Shown: one piece after another, positions 29,101 to 38,100 of the stretch | Layout: each line of letters starts with the position of its first letter | Numbering within the stretch: position 1 is the first letter of the stretch | DNA from: Diadema setosum | Taxonomy: Eukaryota > Echinodermata > Echinoidea > Diadematoida > Diadematidae | NCBI RefSeq assembly: GCF_964275005.1 | Contig: NC_092698.1 | Location: 27,461,447-27,525,446 of the forward strand | DNA length: 64,000 bases | Direction: 5' to 3' | Position numbers and translations under genes: made by a program | The notes under the pieces: generated by a model | Told to the model about the DNA's origin: nothing | Seen by the model: the letters and a program-made list of their open reading frames with translations, nothing else | Database searches by the model: none

Positions 29101-32100
29101 GATAAGTCTGTACTCTTAATGTTCTCATGGCAAGTATAGCACATACGGTTCTTCTCATTAAGATTTGATCGAGCGAGGGCAAAAATTTGCACTGTCCATA
29201 AAAAGCAGACTAAATTCGTGAGCAATTGAGTACTAATAACACTTGACTGCATACGGGCGACTGCAAAATTGCTCTTTACCACAACCCTTTGGTTTCCATC
29301 CAAGTAATTCTATTCACACATCACAAAAGTGACATTTTGACTTCAGAATGGAGCATGTCAAAAGTAGAGGTGGGAAGACCAGTACCTTTGATGTCTCCTC
29401 CTGCACAGAATGCCTTGTCTCCTGTCCCCTTCATAATGACCATAGACACTGTGGGGTCAGCACACCACTCCTAGTAAACGAAGGAACATTAACACATATA
29501 CATGTCAGTATATTTATGATGTAAAATTATAAGACATACAGCTGTACATATCTGCAGTTCATTTTACACACATATTGACTTCTATCGTTGGAAAAATGTG
29601 CATAAGAATGATTCTAGACTATACAATAGACAAGATTACTATTGTTTTCAAATTCGTAATTGCTTTCAAATTCCATGCTCATTTCCATCACAAAGTTTAC
29701 CTCTGACAACCCTACAGCTTGCTGAAGGCTTGCTGGACCTTACAACAACTACATGAAGAGTGCATTCCTAGCGATATAAAGAAAAGAGCATCACTTAGAA
29801 TCTATATGTAACAGGTGAGAAAAATGGTTAATGGCTGGTTTGTAAGGATGAAACATGCACACACTTGAATACATTATAAACTTTTGTACTTTCCCTAAAC
29901 AAGAGATCCACATTATGTAGATGTAAGCTCATTTCTACATAAAGGCCAATGGGAAGGGGACAAAGAAAGTTGTCAAAGCTTGGTTGTTCCAGTGGTATCA
30001 TGAATACTGTAAATAATAGTTATCGGTAAAGTCTGACCAGCTCTCAGTGTGGCAGAAGAGGATTTAGAACTGGAATATATCTTAAAACCAGCTATTGCTT
30101 GCGGAAATATACAGTGTATCTAGTTGTGGTAGGAATGGGGGAGTTAAGGACTGATGGAGAAAGAACTGAATTGAAATCACAGGAATTGAATTTATTTGTT
30201 TCTATGCAACTGCTAAATGAGCAATGAATGCTCATATGTAAGCAGCCACAGGACTAACAAAGTCCCCTCTGGGAACCCTATGGGGGACCAAATTTGGGTA
30301 ATGAGGAGAAAGTGCCTTGCTCAGGGGGCACAACCATTGCAGCCAGGGGGACGTGAATCAGGGACCTCATGATCCACTAAGCCACAGCAGCTCTTCAAGG
30401 TCTAGATGTCTTTGAGTGCAGTGGTAATTGACTCACCCTAAGCTTTGGAGTTATCTTCATCACCATGGAAAGGTTGAGGGCATTGAGGGCCTTTGGTCTG
30501 TTCAGTGTGATGACTCCTGCTGAATCCACTCTCTCCAGAACGACATCTTCCTCTGCACTCGTGGTCGACGACATCCTGACGTGCCGTAAGACAACGGCGG
30601 TTCTCTGAACAGAAGCCCTGCACCAAGATAAAGAGATAAAACACAAGAGAGTGATAATCAACCTTGCTTTTTACACGTAACATATTGTCAAATACACATA
30701 TCAATTCGAATTTGTCTTCTGGATGCTTTTGGGTGTCACAACAGGTATGATATATTTTTCTAATTTCTTAGTATTTCAACAATTCAAGAGTTGCATAACC
30801 AATAATGGCTGATGGTACAGTTCATGGAGAAAGCTTCAGTTTCACATGCTTGTAATGAAAATGAATATTATTTGTAACTTGACCTGAATGGATAAATGCT
30901 AGCAGTGCACCTAACAATCTAATGCAATCTCATATAAGAGTAGTAGGTGATATGCCATGCGAAATTAAAAAAACAAAACAAAACAAAAAACAGAGCTGAC
31001 CTCGCACATTTGTTTGTTTTAATCTCACATGTATAATATATATCTTTTTTTCTTTTCTTTTTTTACCTTTCAGGGATAATGAGTATATTCTGTTCACGAG
31101 ATTCAAATGTTGGTGATATATCCTTCTACTCATTTCAATATCAATTCCTTATTAGGCAAAACTGTTTTCTTTCCATCAACTACATGTCAGGCCAAATAAA
31201 AAGAAAGACAAAAAAAAGAAACAGTAAAAATGTTGTATACATTGTATCTTTAAAAATGATGACGTAAATATACAAAATTTGTGTTACTTGACCCCACCTG
31301 CATCCTTTTTGAGTTGCTGTATTGTGGGGATGTGAGGCAATCGCAGGTGAGCAGCTTGCGTGCACTAACCCCAGTGCACCTGTCTCAATACTGTATACTC
31401 TTTCAGAGAGACTAGTCAAATTTGACGATACTCAACCTCCTCATGGATCGGCAGTTTTTTAAAAAGCTTCCCAGCAAGTAACCAAATTTGTAGAACATCT
31501 TCAAAGTACCATGGAAAGTGTTGTCATTGTCACAGTACTATATAAGCTGTTATTTTGGGATGGGTTTAATTTTCGTGAATTTCGCGAATCACAGTTGGAT
31601 TGCAAAAATGTGGCCTTGAGCTAAGAGAGATGCATTTACCAGAAGCATCAGGTACACCCACTTGGGAGAAACGACAGCATCGGTGTCAATTCATGAAAAG
31701 AACATCTCACAAAAAATGTTTGTGACCTCCTCATCCACAAAAATATCTGTATGCGAATATAACAGCTTATACAGTAACTGCATATTCTAAATCAGTGTGA
31801 ATAGTCTCAGGTCGAGTAAATTCTGATGGGGTGATAGCCCATAGAGAATGCTTTTGCCTACATTGTATTGGCTATATCTCCCTGCATTCACTGCATGTTT
31901 CATGCATGATTGCATGATTGATGTTTGACCAGGGCAATGATGGGGGTGTTTTACAAAGAAATCAGTTCAGATTGAAGTCATGCGTACCAAGTCTCCAAAT
32001 CATGCATAACTTCACACACAATCGCATCCTGTTCCACAAAGCTCTACGTTATGTGCGAGTTCTGTGAGGCCTCACGAGTTCTGAGTAACTTTATGCATGA

Positions 32101-35100
32101 TCTATCAAGGCTAGGCCAGTGCAATGTTCAATCCACAATGGCAGCAAGCTCACTAGCATACTGAGTAATTTTAACTCCAATCATTCACCTGTTAAATCTT
32201 ATCCAGAATGAGGTGGAAGTATTTAAAAACCTGGAATAGTTTGGGTTTTCAAAGACCCCGTTTACAGTGAGTGAAAGGGCCGCGCTTGGCTGTGGCCGAG
32301 CCCGGCCTTCATTTCACTGTAAACGCGCAAAAGGCCAAATGCGGTACCAAAATCGGCCATGCATTTGGCCCAGAAGCTCTGGAGGTAGTCTCGGCCACGG
32401 CCGATCCCGGCCTTTTCTCACTGTAAACGCAACCTGGGCCAAGTGCGGTACCAAATTTATTCTGGCTTCCAGACCCTCTGCCGATACTATTTTGCTATTC
32501 AGGATATTAACGCCCTCAACGTCGAAAACTAGTATAGTTTGAGGTGGTTTTGTCCTGCAAAGGCCTTTGCCTTCGGCAGAGGCGGCGACGAAAGTCCAAT
32601 TGGCAAAGGGTCTGGAAACCAGACTATACCAAATTGCGACCGGCGCCCTCCAAATAATAGTGTTTGTTTACAAGCAGAGCGCCACTACGACAAAATATTG
32701 AAAGGTTTGAATTAAAAGCCCGGATGTATTGGATGTATTTCATTTTGTCTCCACAACAGACGCATACTGTGCATGCAGTACTTCAAGCCATGCATCCATT
32801 AATTAGCGGATGCAGAGCAAATAGGCATTTCTTACTGAGTTGGCAAAAGCTTGCTTTGTGCGCGAACTCTTGCTACAATTATTGTGCAATATATAACATG
32901 TTTACAGTGTCTATTGCTAGTGAGGCAACGTGCAACCCGTACAAATAAAAACACAGCTCTTGACCTATGTGATCGCGAAATTTTCTCGACCCATCCTATG
33001 ATAGTGATATATTTATCTTAACCAACATGGTATACTTTGTTCCATACACTAAGTCAAGACAAATGCAGTGAGTCTGTGCATAAACTAAATATCTTTCACT
33101 GCAGTCTACATAAAAAGTAACACAATAGTTGTAAATATGTCTATAGATTCCCTTAAATGAACAATCTGGATGAGTTCTCTTACCTAGTCTCATGAGCCAT
33201 ATTTAAAGCAGGTACCAGGTAACATTTAGTGTGCCAGCAGGGATAGTTTTGTACACCTTGTGCTGTAAATTTCTCTTCTGCAAGCCATTCATCAAAATTA
33301 CTGGATGGTTGTATCAAATTCCAGCTGAAATGCACACTTGGACTATAACCTCTGTACATCATAAGTGTACCAGCACTTTGGGTGACTTAAACTCTTTGTT
33401 GTTGTTGCTATCATTATTTTTATTAGTTGCTCAATACAACTAAACATCTTCTGCCAGACATACCGGTACTTAGATTTTTACATTCAGTACTGTATGTACA
33501 ACACCTACCACATGTTCTAATAGCAGTCATGAATTACTGTACTACACTACAGTAAGTGGATCTTTGTTCTTTGTTCACTTTGGGTAGACATTGATGTACC
33601 ACAGAACTTCCCAGGTAAGCCTGTGGCCTCAAAACTTTTAACAACAAATGCTATCGGAGTTTAAGTTCAAACAAAGCTACACCGGTACATGTATTTCTTT
33701 TAAAAAACCAAACCAAACATTGTCTACCTACCTACATGAGCCCCCCCCCCCCCCATTTAATACTAAATCATTCAATATAGGGTGGGATTTTCAAGTATAA
33801 ATCTGTGAAAGTACCCTGGGTTGACAAAATATTTGAGGCCCCCAGCATAGGGCAACAGAGAGGATAAGAATGCATTTAAAAGTACCGTATGCAACTCTCC
33901 AAACAATGAAGAGATTATCTTGAGCCCAAAATAGCTTAGCATATGATATGGTAATCCCACAGCCCTCACAAGCAGCATTGCACATCCCGTTATCAGCTGC
34001 CATGTTGACTCACCATTTTAGCCTGACAAATACTGCAGCAGGGCATTCAAACAACGTGATGCTCATAATCTGATATTCAGTTCTAAATTGTATAACATGC
34101 TGAGTTGAAAAGTAGCTGCCTGGATGTGCAGCCTGTAACACATGTAGGCAACATATTTGGTCCTACCAAGGAGGTTGAAGAAATGGAGTAACAACAGTGT
34201 TATTCCCTTTGATCTATGTTCGAAGCCACTGCTCAAAAAAATTTGAAGCATGTGCCAAACAGGGTCTGCCGCGCCGATACGAGGACAATTGACTTGTGTC
34301 TCATTGCATAATCACCAGCCACTTTCAAAGGAAGATATGTCTTTGTGATGGTAATTACTTTTCGCTATCCCTTCTTATAAAAGCTAGGTGGTACAGACAC
34401 GAGGACGCGCGAACAGAAATTGAGGAAAAAATGCTGAAATGAAAATGATAATTACTTGACTGTGCATACGCGGGCACTAATCTGATATATCTATCAATAA
34501 AGAATTATACTTGAAGATTATTACATGTTAGTTTCATTTGGGGAAATTAAGTCGAAAAGTGATAAAACCAGCTTTCCAGGATGGTACAGTTTTAAACATT
34601 TTCACATAATACAGCTCTGATTTACACTTTTGTGCAAATTTCTGAACGGAATTGACTTTTGTTTTACATGCTTTATTATTATAACATTAAGTGAAATTTC
34701 ATTTCATTCAATAAATAGATAAGCAAAATATGGCCAACATTATGATAACGTTCAAAAAGAATCTTCAGATTGCTCAGCAAGATGGCGGCTTGGAACATCG
34801 ATCATCAAAGGCACAAGTGCACCTGTGGAATTCTTTTGTACATCAATAGAAATCTGACAACTGTTTGAATAAATAACAGCCAGTTGGAACTCCATGTATA
34901 AAACCTCCTTGGTCCTACCAACATCTAGCAAAGGAAATAAGACGGTTGTGACTCCATTCTCTAGAACCTCCTTGGTCCTACATGACAGTTGTACCAACTG
35001 CATTTACTGTACGAGCTGAAATTTTCGCGGTGGTTTTATTTTCGCGAATTTCGCGAATCGCCTTTGAACCGCGAAAATAACAACGCGCGAATAACTAAGT

Positions 35101-38100
35101 TCAGGTAGACCCACGCAAACCGCGACATTAACAACACGCGAAAATGTCCTCCAAGTAGCAATTCGCGAAAATATCAGCTCGTACAGTAATATGTAACAAA
35201 GTGGAAGTCAAATTTAGCCACCTTCTACATTTTTGGACAGATGTATCAAAGAACCTCAATTGTGCAGTACGAACGTTTTTTTCTTTTTCTTTTTTTTTTT
35301 TTGGGGGGGGGGGGGGGATTAATTTCAGTTTTCTCAAGTCATACACTTCTTTCTGTAGTAGATATTTGCTCAAAACATTTTTGCCAAGTACCCAACACTT
35401 GCTAACAGGTTATTTCATATCCCAATACGGTGACAATATATTAAAAGAAGAAAGTCAAAAGCTGTACTTCACAGAATTGCATGGAATGAAACATTAAATA
35501 CAAGTGCATTGATAAGGAACCTTGTACTGTATCCTTCTGTTGTCTCATTCCTATTCAAAGGACTCTCCTTCCTACCGTTCTTTTTTCCCAAATAATTACC
35601 GTCGAGTACAATAGTACAAGCTGTATGTCTTGTACATTACTGCATATCAGTCATTTTACTGGTGATGCTTGGTATAATTTTTTTCCCTTCATCAGTAAAG
35701 AATTGACAGTTGGCAATATTGAAAAAAAAAAATGTATCAGCAGATGTACCGTATGTGCTATACTGGCTTCTAGGTAGCTTTCTCCATTTTGAAGCACTGA
35801 CATTCTAAATTTTGTAAGCTGAACACCTTACAGATACAAATACTGTGTCTTTAACACTTGTGCAGTCACTCTGAATCTAATCACTGACATTTGAACAAGC
35901 AATCACCCTGTACCTTACTACTGCCTTACTTTCCGTTTCCTGCCCAGATAGACTGTTGACTCTGGGTTACGAGTTACCGGCTATAAGTCTGTCAATTCCT
36001 CTTATGAGCAAACTGTATTGGTAATACCCCTGCTTGCTGTGTCCTAGATATAAGTACATACATGTATGCCCTAGATACAATGATTACATATATAATGCCA
36101 ATGCTATATTGAAGGATAACTTCATCCACTGTTCATAATTATAGTTTTGAATGTACACCACAGCTAATTGACAAAGGGTTAGTATCTTATTGGCAAGAGT
36201 TCTAAATGTACATTCACAAAAAGAAAAAAATATACATCACGCATGTTGCACACACTGCTTAACATTGTAGGCCCTACATACACCTGTATTAGAAGTTACA
36301 TTGTACCTTATCAAATTGTGGAAGATATTACTCTAATTAAGCGACCCCAAGTCCTGGGTGTTACGGACAGAGTTACCGGTAGTTTTGAGTACCTGGTAAT
36401 GGTTTTTAGAAATAAAGGCCAGTGGGGGTATAAATAGAGAAAGTGTCTATCATTTCATACATACAATGAGGAAAACTTTGACAGTAACTAGGCATTAATT
36501 AAGTGTCTGGTACTTTGTACGGTCAGCAGATTTCTAATGTCATATGATCCCTCGATCCAGAACATCCACACACATGTTCACTCTACATGATGAAAAGAAG
36601 AAAAAAAATTCTGTATGCGCTTTTTGACAAAATCGAGTTTTAATCAACTGATATGCAGCAACCACCCTAAGCACAGATGCCAGCAGGTTCACTCAATGTA
36701 GGGCTGCTGCACAGCTATTGGCCTGATTTGACTTGAAATTTTCATACTTTTTTTCTGAGCCTCTCGCCTCTCCAAGCACGAATCGGCCCCATGAAACTGA
36801 AGTCTGACATCATTTTACAATTATTTCCATGTAGGGTATGAATACACTGTCCACAAGTCAAATATGAAAGATTTCTGTCAGTGAATTTTCTCACCAGACA
36901 CATTCCATGGCTCGGATTTATTATAAAAATAACTCTCAATCAGACATTTTTCTCAAACTGCTTTGATAAGAATATGTAGCCGGTATGACTACACTGTCCA
37001 CAATATCATCAAACCAATGTGTGAGAAATATTCAATTTAGAGACACTTTGATGATACATCAAGGCATGAAATTGTGTCTGGTGAGAAAATGCGCAGACAG
37101 AAATCTTTCACATAAATTGCTTTTGTAGATGGTGCAGGCCTATTCATACCCAATATGAAATATCATCAAGCAATAATATGCAAGAAAAATCAGAGATTTC
37201 TTTTTTAAAGAGATATTTTTATGTGAAGTCCAAATTACAAAATATGTATATTACAGATGGAGAAAATGCACAGACGGATATCCTTCATATTTTGCCTTGT
37301 GGACATGATACCCCATGTGAAATCTTGTCTAAAAGGAATATGCGAGAAATGTCCAATTGACAGATACTTCGATAAGACATCATAAGATTAAAAATCATGA
37401 AATGGGTTTGGCCAGAAATGCGCTGACAGAAATCTTTCATATTTGCCTTGTGGACAATGTAGTTGGATCAGGCCGAGTCAGATAGGTGGCAGCAGCCCTG
37501 CATTGAGCGAAACCACTGGTACTCACGCTTCGGTGAGTCACTGCACATCGAATGATTTGAACAGAACCTGATTTTTGTCAAAAAGCGCAGTATACAGAAT
37601 TTTTCTTCTCTTCATCACAGAGAGTGGACATGTGTGTGCAACAAAAATCACTGTGCAAACTTGCGACAATTTATGTGTCAGATGTGCAATGGATGAGAAA
37701 TGAAGAAGACCCTCGTGAGCATCCTGGGCCGAGGGGCCTTACAAGTACCCCTGGGGTCCTCATGACGGGGATGGAACCGTATGAGCAGGAACATTCCCCC
37801 CCCCCCCACCCCCTTTATGCTCATGAGCAGATTTCTGACTGCTGAAGAACACACCTCCCAACCTTTCTGATTGAAAAGTAGTAGAACACTATGACTTGGC
37901 TCAAGTCACGTAAATAGGAAAGTATGAGCAGTTCCCATAGCCTATGAGAGTGTGTCGTGAAATTATGAAAAAAAAAAAAAAGGAAACTCCTGTTTCTATT
38001 GAAGCAAGAGATAGGAATGGTAAAAATTCATATTCTTTCCTCCAAATTCAGAATGGTTGGGACCAAGGTCTGCAAAGTAGAGTAAGTGAGGGTAATTTTG

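Noticed and set aside
31443..31534. A second functional PPCS start exon
   Set aside because: In-frame stops, about 25 bases lost, and a transposon right behind the donor.
35201..35497. 98-codon frame spanning a T-run and G-run
   Set aside because: Low-complexity Phe/Gly translation of homopolymers next to a mini-element.
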